Source of the DNA: JACQAI01 sp035507915
Lineage (GTDB): Bacteria > Pseudomonadota > Alphaproteobacteria > Elsterales > Elsteraceae
DNA length: 51,044 nt
NCBI GenBank assembly: GCA_035507915.1
Contig: DATJNS010000244.1
Span: 1-51,044 of the forward strand
Reading direction: 5' to 3'
Program-made: the position numbers and the translations under genes
The notes under the pieces: generated by a model
The model's input: the letters and a program-made list of their open reading frames with translations, nothing else
Told to the model about the DNA's origin: nothing
Database searches by the model: none
Part shown: positions 30,248 to 38,745 of the stretch, piece after piece
Numbering within the stretch: the first letter of the stretch is position 1
Layout of the letters: each line of letters opens with the position of its first letter

Positions 30248-32662
30248 TCAGCGCGTGGCGTGTTGGTTCAGCACCGTCTCGACCTGGCGCTGGAAATTCG
30301 CGACCCAGCGGTCGCTCAGACCCAGCGGAAGCCGGCGGATCTGGTCGCGCAGGCCGTGGCGCAGCGCGCGCCGCCGTTCCCGGTCGGCCGCGAGCGCGAC
30401 GGCAACCCTAACGTAATCGTCCGGGGTGGTGGTGCATAGGTCACCGAGCCCGGCGTTGGACAGGTTCGAGTAGCTCAGCCGCTCGAAGAACGCGGGACCG
30501 ACCAGGGTCACGGTCGGCACGCCCATCCAGATCGCCTCGCAGGTCGTGGTGCCGCCGACATGCGGCGCCGTGTCGAGGGCGATGTCGATCTTGTTATAGT
30601 GCGGTCGGTGCTGGCCGCGGATCGGCACGAACTCGATCCGATCGGCCGCCACGCCGTGCGCGGCGAACGCGCGCGTCAGGTTGTCGCGAAACACCGCCGT
30701 ACCGCCTTCCGGCCGCACGAACAGGAAGCGGCTGTCCGGCACCTCCCGCATCACGCGCGCCCACAGCGCGATCAGCGCCGGCGTGTACTTGTACGGGTTG
30801 TTCATGGTGCCGAAGGTCAGACGGCCGGCGCGTTCCTCGGGGATGCCCGGCTCGATCGGCACGTTGTGGAAACCGACCGAACCCAGCGTGACCCAGCTCT
30901 CCGGCATCTCGAACGGACGCTCGATCAGCAGCCGCGGGTCGCTCGGTCTGATGTAGGGATCGAGCAGGATGTAGTCGATCGTCGACAGGCCGCAGGAGTG
31001 CGGATAGCCGAGCCAGCTGACCTGGATCGGCGCAGGCTTGTAGGCCATGACGTCGAGCTTGTTGAGATGGGTCGAGCCGCCGAGCTCGAACAGGATGTCG
31101 AGGTCGTCGTCGGCGATGTGTTGGGCGATCTGCGGATCCGACGCCGCGGGCATGAGACGGAACTGGTCGGCGCGGCCGGCCAGATGGGTTTGCACCTGGT
31201 CGGGCTTGCCGGGAAAGAAGGAGTAGCAATAGAGCTCGAACCGTGTGCGGTCGTAGCGTTCGATCAGCGGCTGGGCGAAGTAGGTGACCGGATGGTCGCG
31301 CAGGTCGGACGACATCAGCCCGATCCGGATCTTCGTGCGCGGTGCGGCGCGCGGGACGCGGCGGACCGGCACCGCCTGCGCACGCTCGACCACGCGGTCG
31401 CCCCAGGCGCGGTGATATTTCACCAGATCGAGCCGGTCGGCCTCGGTGCGCACGCGGCCGAGCTGGCTGTGCAGCGCGCCGACGCGGCCGTTCGCGGCCC
31501 AGAAGGCGAGCAGCTCGGCAGGATTGCCGAGCGCCTCGGCGCCCGCGAAGTCGACGGTGCGCAGGAATACGGTCTGGAGGTTGTCGGCGATCGGCACCAG
31601 CGACAGGCCGAGCGTCAGCGCCTCGCGCGCGTAGCGATGCGCTTCCTCGATGTGATCGGCCTCGCGCCCGTAACGGCTGTTGACCAGGCTCCAGCACAGC
31701 TGGCCGCGCGCCTCCAGATTTTTCGGGTCGGCGGCGACGGCGCGGCGCAGATAGATGTTCGCCTTCTCGCGGTCGTCGAGCGCCCACAGATAGAAGGTTC
31801 CGAACGCCAGCAGCACGTCGACGTTCTGCGGCTGCTCGGCGATCAGCGTCTCGAACAGCTGGGTGGCCTCGGCCAGACGCCCGAGATGGCGCAGGGTCTT
31901 GGCCTTGTTGATGCGAAAATGCACATCCTGAGGCCGCCCGGCGAGCGCGCGATCGAGCGCCGCCAGCGCGTCGTCGAACTGGCGCAGGTTGTAGTGCAGC
32001 GCGGCGCGGTCGGCCGGGATCTGGGGATTGCTCGGATTGAGCAGCTGGGCACGCTGCAACGTCGCGAACGCCGCCGTGGGCTCGCCGGTCAAGGCGTAGG
32101 CGTTGCCGAGCAGGCGGACGAGCTCACCGTCCTTGGGCTTGAGCTTGACCGCCTTCTTGAACGCCGCGACCGCCTGCGCGCCCTGGCGCCGCTCGTAATA
32201 GAGGTTGCCGAGGTTGATCCACGGGGATTCGCCGGCTGTGCCCGTGCGGGCAGCCGCCTCGAGGGTTGCGATGGCATCGTCGAACCGGCCCTGGCGCCGC
32301 TGCACCACGCCGAGCAGGTTGAGGGCTTGGCCGTCGCGAGCGCTTTGATCGAGCAGGGTGCGGCACTCGATCTCGGCGCCGGCGAGATCGCCCGCGGTGA
32401 ACAGCGCGATCGCGAGATCGAGCCGCGGTCCGCGTTGGCCGGGCGCGATCGCGACCAGCCGCCGAAGCCATGCGATCGCCGCTGCGCGGTCGCCACGGCG
32501 TCCGGCGACGCGGGCTGCGGCCGCCAGTGCCGCGGCGTCGTCGGGGTTGCGCGCGAGCACCTGATCGAGGAGGCCGGCCGCCCGACTCAGGTCGCCCGCC
32601 TTCTCGCAACGCAGCGCGTCGCGCACCAGGTCGGCGGCGGGGTTGGGATCGGGACGGTGCAT
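30248..32662 (-). CDS. TPR-containing O-GlcNAc transferase-like protein (GT41, SPINDLY type)
   Basis: A protein of 804 residues. Residues about 1-390 are tandem TPR repeats (for instance NLGNLYYERRQGAQAVAAFK). The rest is the GT41 catalytic region: IGLMSSDLRDHPVTYF, WLGYPHSCGLSTIDYI, FGTMNNPYKYTP and DTAPHVGGTTTCEAIWMG. In this family the TPRs bind protein substrates, and the C-terminal half transfers a sugar (GlcNAc or fucose, depending on subfamily) to Ser/Thr. The donor here is not known. No signal peptide is seen. ATG 32662 gives the first complete repeat directly. pepP follows closely on the same strand. Confidence 0.9.
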   Translation of the reverse strand: MHRPDPNPAADLVRDALRCEKAGDLSRAAGLLDQVLARNPDDAAALAAAARVAGRRGDRAAAIAWLRRLVAIAPGQRGPRLDLAIALFTAGDLAGAEIECRTLLDQSARDGQALNLLGVVQRRQGRFDDAIATLEAAARTGTAGESPWINLGNLYYERRQGAQAVAAFKKAVKLKPKDGELVRLLGNAYALTGEPTAAFATLQRAQLLNPSNPQIPADRAALHYNLRQFDDALAALDRALAGRPQDVHFRINKAKTLRHLGRLAEATQLFETLIAEQPQNVDVLLAFGTFYLWALDDREKANIYLRRAVAADPKNLEARGQLCWSLVNSRYGREADHIEEAHRYAREALTLGLSLVPIADNLQTVFLRTVDFAGAEALGNPAELLAFWAANGRVGALHSQLGRVRTEADRLDLVKYHRAWGDRVVERAQAVPVRRVPRAAPRTKIRIGLMSSDLRDHPVTYFAQPLIERYDRTRFELYCYSFFPGKPDQVQTHLAGRADQFRLMPAASDPQIAQHIADDDLDILFELGGSTHLNKLDVMAYKPAPIQVSWLGYPHSCGLSTIDYILLDPYIRPSDPRLLIERPFEMPESWVTLGSVGFHNVPIEPGIPEERAGRLTFGTMNNPYKYTPALIALWARVMREVPDSRFLFVRPEGGTAVFRDNLTRAFAAHGVAADRIEFVPIRGQHRPHYNKIDIALDTAPHVGGTTTCEAIWMGVPTVTLVGPAFFERLSYSNLSNAGLGDLCTTTPDDYVRVAVALAADRERRRALRHGLRDQIRRLPLGLSDRWVANFQRQVETVLNQHATR

Positions 32663-32786
32663 GGGGGCAAGGCCGGGCGGGCAACGGGGCGGCCGGGCGG
32701 TGGGCCGATGGCAACGCCGAGGAGATTCACCGTGTGCCGGGATTAAGACAAGTAAAAGGTTTTCCCAGCAGTTTGCGGCAAGCTGT

Positions 32787-32795
32787 TGTTATACT
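32787..32795 (+). promoter_or_regulatory. Extended -10 promoter element upstream of the RND adaptor
   Basis: TGTTATACT matches the extended -10 pattern TG-N-TATAAT with one change. No good -35 lies 17 bases upstream, as is common for extended -10 promoters. It would yield a leader of about 135 bases before the adaptor start. Confidence 0.35.
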
Positions 32796-32823
32796 CCAGA
32801 TAAGCTACGCTGAAACGCTGGTT

Positions 32824-32847
32824 GCCGCAGCGTGCGGCGTTGCACGC
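32824..32847 (+). promoter_or_regulatory. Two mutually exclusive hairpins in the adaptor leader
   Basis: GCCGCA (32824) pairs with TGCGGC (ending 32838). Alternatively GCGTGC (32830-32835) pairs with GCACGC (32842-32847). Both use the same middle bases, so only one can form. This resembles an attenuator-like switch, but no ligand is implied by sequence. Confidence 0.3.
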
Positions 32848-32873
32848 CAGGGGCGAGAACGGGGATCGGGGCA

Positions 32874-32945
32874 ATGACGACTTATGCCCTTCTTCTTAGG
32901 CATGCGGCAGACAATATAACGTCGCGTGATGCGATCGATGCCTGA
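32874..32945 (+). CDS. Possible 23-codon leader peptide of the RND adaptor
   Basis: The ATG at 32874 follows a G-rich ribosome site (GGGGATCGGGG). The peptide begins MTTYALLLRHAADNITSRDA and ends IDA. Its TGA at 32943 overlaps the presumed adaptor ATG at 32938 by eight bases, a layout seen for translational coupling. It has no recognisable family and only one His as a potential metal ligand. It may not be translated. Confidence 0.3.
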   Translation: MTTYALLLRHAADNITSRDAIDA

Positions 32946-34290
32946 TTCCGAGGTCGACACCAAGGCCGGCGCCGGGCACGCGGCCGGGGCTCATGCCCTA
33001 CGCCCGTTGGCACGGGCGCCGACCCCCATTTTATCCGACAACCGGGCGCTCGGGCGTCCGCTGGTGATCGTCGCAGGCGTCGTGGCGGTTGCCGGCCTGC
33101 TGGTCGCTTATTTCGGCGGGGTATTCACGGGCAAGCCGCAAACCAGCGCCACCGCGCCCGCGGCAGCCCGCGCGGCTGCGCCGGCGACTCAAGGGATCGG
33201 CACCATCACGCTGACCGAACCGCAGATGAAGGCCGTCAAGCTCGGGCGCGTGGAACAACGCAACTTCGGGGACGAGCGGACGGCGATCGGCCAGATCGCC
33301 CTCAACGAGGATGCGACGACGCCGATCTTCCCGCCTTATCCCGGCCGGGTCACCCGCCTGTTTCCCAAGCCCGGCGATACGGTCAAGAAAGGCGACCCGC
33401 TGTTCGACATCGACAGTCCCGACCTCGTCCAGGCCGAGTCGGCGCTGATCGCCGCGGAGGCGACGGAGGCGAAAGCCCGCAGTCAGCTGGACCTGACGAC
33501 GCACTCCCTGGCCCGCCAGCGCGAGCTCTTCCAAGCCAAGGCGACCGCGCTCAAGGACCTCGAGCAGGCGCAGGCCGATCAACGGGCCGCGGAAAGCGAC
33601 TTCCGCAGCACCGCGGGCGCGCTCGCCGCCGCCCAGGACGCCGTGCGCATCTTCGGCAAGACCGATGCCGAGATCGAACGCATCAAGGCCCAGCACCGCA
33701 TCGATCCCATGATGCCGGTATACGCGCCGATCGGCGGCACCGTGGTGGCCCGCAAGGCGGGACCGGGCCAATACGTCCAGCCGTCGAACGCCGATCCGGT
33801 CTACACGATCGCCGACCTGTCGAACATGTGGATGATCGCGAACGTCAGTGAGCTGGACATCCCGTTCATCCATTTAGGCGACGAGGTCGTCGTGACGGTC
33901 GCGGCCTATCCGAAGGAGCAGTTCCGCGCGCGGATCACGAATATCGGAGCGGTGGTCGATCCCGTGACGCGCCGGATCACCGTGCGCTCCGAGGTCGACC
34001 CGCGAGGCTTCCAGCTCAAGCCGCAGATGTTCGCGAGCTTCCGCATCGTCACCGATGCGGGCAAGCCGACGGCCGCCGTGCCGGTGAGCGCGCTGACCCG
34101 CGAGACCGATCGCACGCTCGCATGGGTCGAAACCGCACCGCGCCAATTCGCCGCCCGCCAGATCGAGCGCGGAGTCGAGCAGAGCGGCATGGTGCAGATC
34201 CTCTCCGGCCTGGCGCCCGGCGAGACCGTCGCGACCGAAGGCGCGGTGTTCCTGAGCAATGCGCTGACGTCCGACGACGCCAGCAAATAG
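32938..34290 (+). CDS. RND efflux periplasmic adaptor (CzcB/CusB type), copy 1
   Basis: A protein of about 450 residues: a cytoplasmic N-terminus, a membrane anchor (PLVIVAGVVAVAGLLVAYFG), a lipoyl/barrel-sandwich domain (GRVTRLFPKPGDTVKKGDPL), and an alpha-helical hairpin (ARQRELFQAKATALKDLEQA). The beta-barrel and membrane-proximal domains (GEVVVTVAAYP-like strand, PVSALTRETDRTL) follow. Such proteins bridge the inner-membrane pump and the outer membrane channel. It lacks the Met-rich N-terminus used by CusB for copper. Starts at 32926 (GTG), 32929 and 32938 (ATG) are all possible; 32938 is chosen for its overlap with the leader ORF. It faces copy 2 with 21 bases between stops. Confidence 0.85.
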   Translation: MPDSEVDTKAGAGHAAGAHALRPLARAPTPILSDNRALGRPLVIVAGVVAVAGLLVAYFGGVFTGKPQTSATAPAAARAAAPATQGIGTITLTEPQMKAVKLGRVEQRNFGDERTAIGQIALNEDATTPIFPPYPGRVTRLFPKPGDTVKKGDPLFDIDSPDLVQAESALIAAEATEAKARSQLDLTTHSLARQRELFQAKATALKDLEQAQADQRAAESDFRSTAGALAAAQDAVRIFGKTDAEIERIKAQHRIDPMMPVYAPIGGTVVARKAGPGQYVQPSNADPVYTIADLSNMWMIANVSELDIPFIHLGDEVVVTVAAYPKEQFRARITNIGAVVDPVTRRITVRSEVDPRGFQLKPQMFASFRIVTDAGKPTAAVPVSALTRETDRTLAWVETAPRQFAARQIERGVEQSGMVQILSGLAPGETVATEGAVFLSNALTSDDASK

Positions 34291-34311
34291 ACGTCGCGTC
34301 GGCGGCGGGCC

Positions 34312-35577
34312 TCAGTCCGGGCGCGCCGCGCGATCGATGAACAGGCTGCCGCGCGTGACCACGCGATCGCCCGGCTCGAGGCCGCTCACCACCTGCACCA
34401 TGCCGCGGTCCTGGAGACCCAGCTTGACGGTCCGCGAGGCAAACCGGTTGTCGGCCGCCTGAACCCAAACGCGCGCCGCGTCGCCCTCGTACACGACCGC
34501 GTCGAGCGGCACGGCGGGCGCCTTCACGTCATTGCCGACGATGATCGCGAACTCCGCGAACATCTCGGGCTTCAGCATGGCGTCCGGGTTCTCGACCTCG
34601 GCACGCACCTGCAGACGCCGGGTCGTCGGATCGATGGTGGCGCCGACGCTGATGATCTTGGCGGCGAACTCGCGGTCCGGATAGGCGAGCACATGGACGG
34701 CGACGGACTGTCCGACCTTGACGAACGGCACGTCGGTCTCCTTGACGCTGGCGAGCAGCCACACGGTCGAGAGATCGCCCAGAACATAGACCGGATCGGT
34801 CGTGCTGGAGGTGATGTATTGGCCCGGTCCGATCTTGCGCTGGACCACGACGCCGCTGATCGGCGCGACGATGGTGGTGGTCGGGTCGATCGCCTGGCGC
34901 GCCTCGAGCGCATCGATCTCCTTGCGGCTCTTGCCGAGGATGACGAGCCGGTTGCGCACCGCGGCGAGCGCGATCTCGGCGCTGCGTAGATCGTTGCGGG
35001 CGCCCGCCAGATCGGCCTGCGCCTGCTGCCAGTCCTTGAGCGAGGCGGCCTTTGCCTCGAAAAGCTCGTGCTGGCGCGCCTCGGCGGTCTGCGTCAGCTG
35101 CAGTTGAGCCCTCGCCTTGTTGACGCCGGCCTCCGCGGTCGTCAAATCGTTGCCCGCCTGCACCATGTCGGGGGTCTCGATCTCGACCAGCGGTGCGCCC
35201 TTCTCGACGACGTCGCCGGTGTCGGCGTAGATCCGCACGACACGTGCCGAGCTGTATTGCGAGAACACCGGCGTCGACTTGTTCTCGTTCACCGCGATCT
35301 TGCCCTCGGCCCGGCGCGTCGCATGGAAGTCGACCGTGCGCACCGGCTCGATGGTGAGGCTGCGCCGTTGGAGATCGGTGATCTCGAATTCGCCCGCCGG
35401 GATCGCGGCAGCCGGCGTCGCCTGGGTCGCTGCACGACGCTCCGGCTTCAGCCAATCGACCGCGGCGTAGATCCCGACGCCGACCACGGCCAGCGCTACC
35501 GCCGCCCATGCCGCTTGCCGGATGAGCCGTGCCGCGGCACCTCGCCGCGGACCGAATGTCATGGCGCGGATCACCAT
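34312..35577 (-). CDS. RND efflux periplasmic adaptor (CzcB/CusB type), copy 2
   Basis: A protein of 421 residues and a clear paralogue of the neighbouring adaptor. It has a membrane anchor at about 19-41 (AAWAAVALAVVGVGIYAA), a lipoyl half-motif (RIYADTGDVVEKGAPLVEIE), a helical hairpin (ARQHELFEAKAASLKDWQQA), and barrel strands (AVHVLAYPDREFAAKIISV). Shared blocks include VVxRKxGPGQY and DPxTRRxxVRxEV. It reads in the same direction as the CzcA-like pump, but a rightward operon lies between them. ATG 35577 gives the longest frame; ATG 35562 is also possible. Confidence 0.88.
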   Translation of the reverse strand: MVIRAMTFGPRRGAAARLIRQAAWAAVALAVVGVGIYAAVDWLKPERRAATQATPAAAIPAGEFEITDLQRRSLTIEPVRTVDFHATRRAEGKIAVNENKSTPVFSQYSSARVVRIYADTGDVVEKGAPLVEIETPDMVQAGNDLTTAEAGVNKARAQLQLTQTAEARQHELFEAKAASLKDWQQAQADLAGARNDLRSAEIALAAVRNRLVILGKSRKEIDALEARQAIDPTTTIVAPISGVVVQRKIGPGQYITSSTTDPVYVLGDLSTVWLLASVKETDVPFVKVGQSVAVHVLAYPDREFAAKIISVGATIDPTTRRLQVRAEVENPDAMLKPEMFAEFAIIVGNDVKAPAVPLDAVVYEGDAARVWVQAADNRFASRTVKLGLQDRGMVQVVSGLEPGDRVVTRGSLFIDRAARPD

Positions 35578-36029
35578 GTTACACCGTCGCCCCCGCGCTC
35601 TCGGCCGGCGGATGATTCACGATCACGATGGCCATCGGCCTCCCGCGGGCTCCCTGTGCGCCGGCTCCACCCGCGAGCGGCGCCAATTTTGGTTCGAAAC
35701 GATAGCGGAAAACTTGTGGCAAATGACATACCGCGATGACGCGCTCAAACGCCCGAGCGCCGACCGCGGTCGAACCGGCCGTGCGGCGTCAGGCCTATGT
35801 GGCGTTGCAGCAAGGAGTATGCCGACGCCGCGCCGCGCCACAGTCGGCACGAATCATGCGGGAAACCGCCAGTCCACGGCGATTTGCGGCCGTTCCCCAG
35901 GGTTCGGGCGCAGAGCGCGGAGCCTCGTAATTTGTAGGATGCAACGCGATAGCGTCGTACGCCGAAGTCGAAAATTTCCGCCAAAACTATTGCTTGCTCG
36001 CCGGTTTCGCGCCTTGCACAGTGGGCGTA
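35578..36029. other. A/T-richer intergenic region between divergent efflux genes
   Basis: About 450 bases with no convincing gene. The composition is visibly less GC-rich than the flanks (AATTTTGG, GAAAATTTCCGCCAAAACTA). It must hold promoters for the leftward adaptor and the rightward outer membrane factor, but no clear -35/-10 pair is seen. A GTAGGATGCAACGCGATAGC stretch at about 35935 resembles dispersed intergenic repeats found in some proteobacteria; this is weak. Short frames on both strands here lack domain features. Confidence 0.5.
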
Positions 36030-37589
36030 ATGCGTGCGTCCGACGCTCCAATTGCGGCTTCGAATCCTACAACCGATAGGGGTTCTACGCTAATATCGTG
36101 CGCGGCCAAATGGCTGGCGCTCGCGGCGCTTGTGGCGCTGGCCGGGTGCGCGGTCGGACCCGACTTCGAGACACCGGCACCTCCCGCAGTGAGCGGCTAC
36201 ACCCGCGAGCCGCTGCCGGCGCAGACCGCGTCGGCAGACATTCCCGGCGGCGAGGCCCAGCGGCTGGCGCAAGGTCTCGACATCCCGGCGCAATGGTGGA
36301 CGCTGTTCCATTCGCCCGATCTCAATCGCCTGATCGAGCAGGCCCTCAAGGCCAATCCTACGGTCCAGTCGGCGCAGGCAGCGCTCAAGGTTGCGCTCGA
36401 GAACGTGTATGCGCAGCAAGGCGCGTTCTTCCCGAGCATCGATGGCAGCTTCTCGCCGAGTCGCAACAAGTCGTCGAACAGCATCGCGCCGGTGCCGGCC
36501 AACAACACCAACATCTACAGCCTCTACACGGCGCAGCTCAGCCTGTCCTATGCGCCGGACATTTGGGGCCTCAATCGCCGACAGGTCGAATCGCTGCAAG
36601 CGCAAGCCGAGGCCCAGCGCTTCCAGCTCGAAGCCACCTACGTGACGCTGACCGCCAACGTGGTGACGGCGGCGGTGCAGGAGGCCTCGCTGCGCGCGCA
36701 GATCGACGCGACCCGCGACATCATCAAGATTCAACAGGAGCTGCTCGGCCTGTTGCGCCGCCAGCTGCAGGCCGGCGCCGTGGCAGGCCTCGACGTCGCC
36801 GCCCAGGAGGCGGCGCTCGCCGCCGCGCTCGCGACCCTGCCGCCGCTCGAGAAGCAGCTGGCGCAACAGCGCGATGCGCTGGCCGCGCTGATCGGCGCGT
36901 TCCCGAGCGAAGAGCCGGCGGAGCAGTTTCAACTGTCCTCCCTCACGCTGCCGCAGGATCTGCCGGTCAGCCTGCCGGCGAAGCTGGTCCAGCAGCGTCC
37001 CGACGTCCGGCAGGCCGAGGCCAACCTGCAGTCGGCCAGCGCGCAAATCGGCGTCGCGGTTGCCAACCGCCTGCCCAACCTGACTCTGAGCGCCCTCTGG
37101 GGCACCCAGGCGGTCAGCGCTGGCGGCCTGTTCGGGCCGGGCAACGCCATCTGGACCTTGTCCGGCCAAGTGATGGCACCGATCTTCGACGGCTTCACGC
37201 TGCTGCACCGCGAGCGCGCCGCGCGCGCGGCCTTCGACCAGGCCGCGGCCGAGTACAAGAGCACGGTGCTGGGCGCCTTCCAGAACGTCGCCGACACGCT
37301 GCGGGCGCTGCAATCGGATGCCGACGCGGTCAAGGCGCAGGACGCCGCGGAGCGGGCCGCCAAGACCAGCCTCGACATCACGCGCCGCCAGCTCGAGCTC
37401 GGACAGATCAATTACCTGTCGCTGCTGAATGCCGAGCAGACCTATCTGCAAGCGGTGATCAACCTGGCCGAGGCACAGGCCAACCGGTTCGCCGACACGG
37501 CGGCGCTGTTCCAGGCGCTGGGCGGCGGCTGGTGGAACCGCCCCGACCAACCACAGACGGCGCTATCGATCCGCAACGTGCTACCCTGA
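36030..37589 (+). CDS. RND outer membrane factor lipoprotein, NodT/OprM family
   Basis: A protein of 519 residues of the TolC-like channel class that carries drugs or metals out through the outer membrane. The signal peptide ends in the lipobox LAGC with Cys40, followed by AVGPDFETPAPP, the classic NodT start. WWTLFHSPDLNRLIEQALKA opens the first helical hairpin, and LVQQRPDVRQAEANL with IGVAVANRLPNLTL is the family signature. ATG 36030 leaves a long n-region of about 27 residues, but no better start exists. It heads an operon with the VOC gene 29 bases downstream. Confidence 0.93.
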   Translation: MRASDAPIAASNPTTDRGSTLISCAAKWLALAALVALAGCAVGPDFETPAPPAVSGYTREPLPAQTASADIPGGEAQRLAQGLDIPAQWWTLFHSPDLNRLIEQALKANPTVQSAQAALKVALENVYAQQGAFFPSIDGSFSPSRNKSSNSIAPVPANNTNIYSLYTAQLSLSYAPDIWGLNRRQVESLQAQAEAQRFQLEATYVTLTANVVTAAVQEASLRAQIDATRDIIKIQQELLGLLRRQLQAGAVAGLDVAAQEAALAAALATLPPLEKQLAQQRDALAALIGAFPSEEPAEQFQLSSLTLPQDLPVSLPAKLVQQRPDVRQAEANLQSASAQIGVAVANRLPNLTLSALWGTQAVSAGGLFGPGNAIWTLSGQVMAPIFDGFTLLHRERAARAAFDQAAAEYKSTVLGAFQNVADTLRALQSDADAVKAQDAAERAAKTSLDITRRQLELGQINYLSLLNAEQTYLQAVINLAEAQANRFADTAALFQALGGGWWNRPDQPQTALSIRNVLP

Positions 37590-37618
37590 GGCCGCGGGCG
37601 CCCGCGAGGAGGCAAATC

Positions 37619-38020
37619 ATGGCGATCATCCAGGAGATGAATCACTTCACGGTGCTGAGCGATGACCTCGACGCAACCCGCGAGTTTTATGGCGACCTGC
37701 TCGGGCTCAAGGAAGGCAAGCGCCCGCCGTTCAAGTTTCCGGGCATCTGGTTCTACGCCGGCAAGCGTCCGATCCTGCACGTGATCGCCGGTCGCAAGCT
37801 GCCCAAGGATCCCGCCGGCGTGATCGACCACATGGCATTCAGCGCCCGCGGCCTGCCGGCTACCGCCGCCAAGCTCGAGAAGCTGGGCATCAAATACGAT
37901 CTGCGACGGCTCGCCGGCGGTACCCAATGGCAGCTGTTCTGCCACGATCCCCACGGCGCGACGGTCGAGCTCGACTTCGACGGCGAGGAGAAGGCACCCG
38001 CCGGCTTCCAGGCGGCGTGA
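37619..38020 (+). CDS. VOC family (glyoxalase/dioxygenase-like) protein
   Basis: A protein of 133 residues with the paired beta-alpha-beta-beta-beta folds of the vicinal oxygen chelate superfamily: MNHFTVLSDDLDATREFYGD opens the first and VIDHMAFSARGLPATAAKLE opens the second. Candidate metal ligands are His in NHFTVL, His in DHMAF and Glu in TVELDFD. The reaction is unknown; relatives include glyoxalases, thiol transferases and dioxygenases. It has a strong ribosome site (GAGGAGG) and overlaps the next gene by four bases (GTGA). Confidence 0.88.
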   Translation: MAIIQEMNHFTVLSDDLDATREFYGDLLGLKEGKRPPFKFPGIWFYAGKRPILHVIAGRKLPKDPAGVIDHMAFSARGLPATAAKLEKLGIKYDLRRLAGGTQWQLFCHDPHGATVELDFDGEEKAPAGFQAA

Positions 38021-38724
38021 GCCCCGGCGCCGCGCGGCGCCGCTCCATCCTATCGGCGCTGCTCGCCCTCGCGGTCGCCGCCTGCAGCCCGAGCTCGGGC
38101 GAGCGAACCAACGTGCTCGAGGCGCACGGCGAACCGACCGTTCGGGTGATGGATTTCGCGCACCCGATGCCGCTCGATCCCCTGCCCGCCGGCTGGTACC
38201 ACCGCACGTTCTGGACGCGCGCGCCGATGGCCATGTCGTTCGCGGTCAAGGACGGCGTGCCGGCGCTGCGGCTCGAGACCCACGCCAGCGCTTCGATGCT
38301 GTTCCGTCATGTCGACATCGAGCTTGCCGAGTATCCGACCCTGACCTGGCGCTGGTTCATCGAACGGCCGATCGACAGCCCGCTCGACGAACGCACGCGC
38401 GAGGGCGACGATCATCCGGCCCGGCTGTTCCTCCGCTTTCGCACGGCCGCCGGCGCGACGCGCAACATGGAGATCGTCTGGGGCAATCGCCTGCATCGCG
38501 GCGACTACAAGGTGATCGGCGGCTTCACCCATTACGTCGCCGACGGCGGCAACGAGAATATCGGCCGCTGGCAGCGGGAGACGGTCGATCTCGCGGCGAT
38601 CTATCGCACGATCTGGTCCGACGCGGCGCCGGCGCGCCTGCAGGAGATCGCGCTGTTCTGCGACTCGGACGAGACCAAGAGCTCGACCGTCGCCTACTTC
38701 GCCGACGTCGCGCTGGCGCGCTGA
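38017..38724 (+). CDS. DUF3047-family lipoprotein
   Basis: A protein of 235 residues. The N-terminus is RRRSILSALLALAVAAC, a signal peptide with lipobox VAAC and Cys23. The mature part has the blocks characteristic of DUF3047: LPAGWYHRTF, LTWRWFIERPIDSPLDERTR, EGDDHPARLFLRF and WGNRLHRGDY. DUF3047 proteins have no established function; many are secreted or anchored beta-sandwich-like proteins. The GTG start overlaps the VOC stop. It faces the pump gene with 21 bases between stops. Confidence 0.87.
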   Translation: MSPGAARRRSILSALLALAVAACSPSSGERTNVLEAHGEPTVRVMDFAHPMPLDPLPAGWYHRTFWTRAPMAMSFAVKDGVPALRLETHASASMLFRHVDIELAEYPTLTWRWFIERPIDSPLDERTREGDDHPARLFLRFRTAAGATRNMEIVWGNRLHRGDYKVIGGFTHYVADGGNENIGRWQRETVDLAAIYRTIWSDAAPARLQEIALFCDSDETKSSTVAYFADVALAR

Positions 38725-38726
38725 AC

Positions 38727-38741
38727 CCGCCTTACAGGCGG
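38727..38741. terminator. Small hairpin between convergent stops
   Basis: CCGCC-TTACA-GGCGG lies entirely within the 21-base gap between the DUF3047 and pump stops, where a bidirectional terminator would be expected. The stem is only five pairs and there is no T-tract. Confidence 0.35.
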
Positions 38742-38745
38742 TGCG

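Larger units (their letters stand above)
32663..32937 (+). other. Divergent intergenic region with promoter, hairpins and leader ORF
   Basis: About 270 bases between the leftward OGT-like gene and the rightward RND adaptor. It contains an extended -10 element, two mutually exclusive hairpins and a 23-codon leader ORF, described separately. The part near 32745-32800 is A/T-rich, as expected for promoters on both sides. Confidence 0.5.

Noticed and set aside
35745..35984. A 79-codon minus-strand frame in the efflux intergenic region
   Set aside because: No family, no clear ribosome site, and its peptide resembles translations of intergenic repeat DNA rather than a conserved protein.
36040..36080. 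tRNA-like TTCGAATCC at about 36058, a possible attachment site
   Set aside because: The flanking bases do not pair as a T-stem and there is no acceptor, D or anticodon arm. No integrase is nearby.
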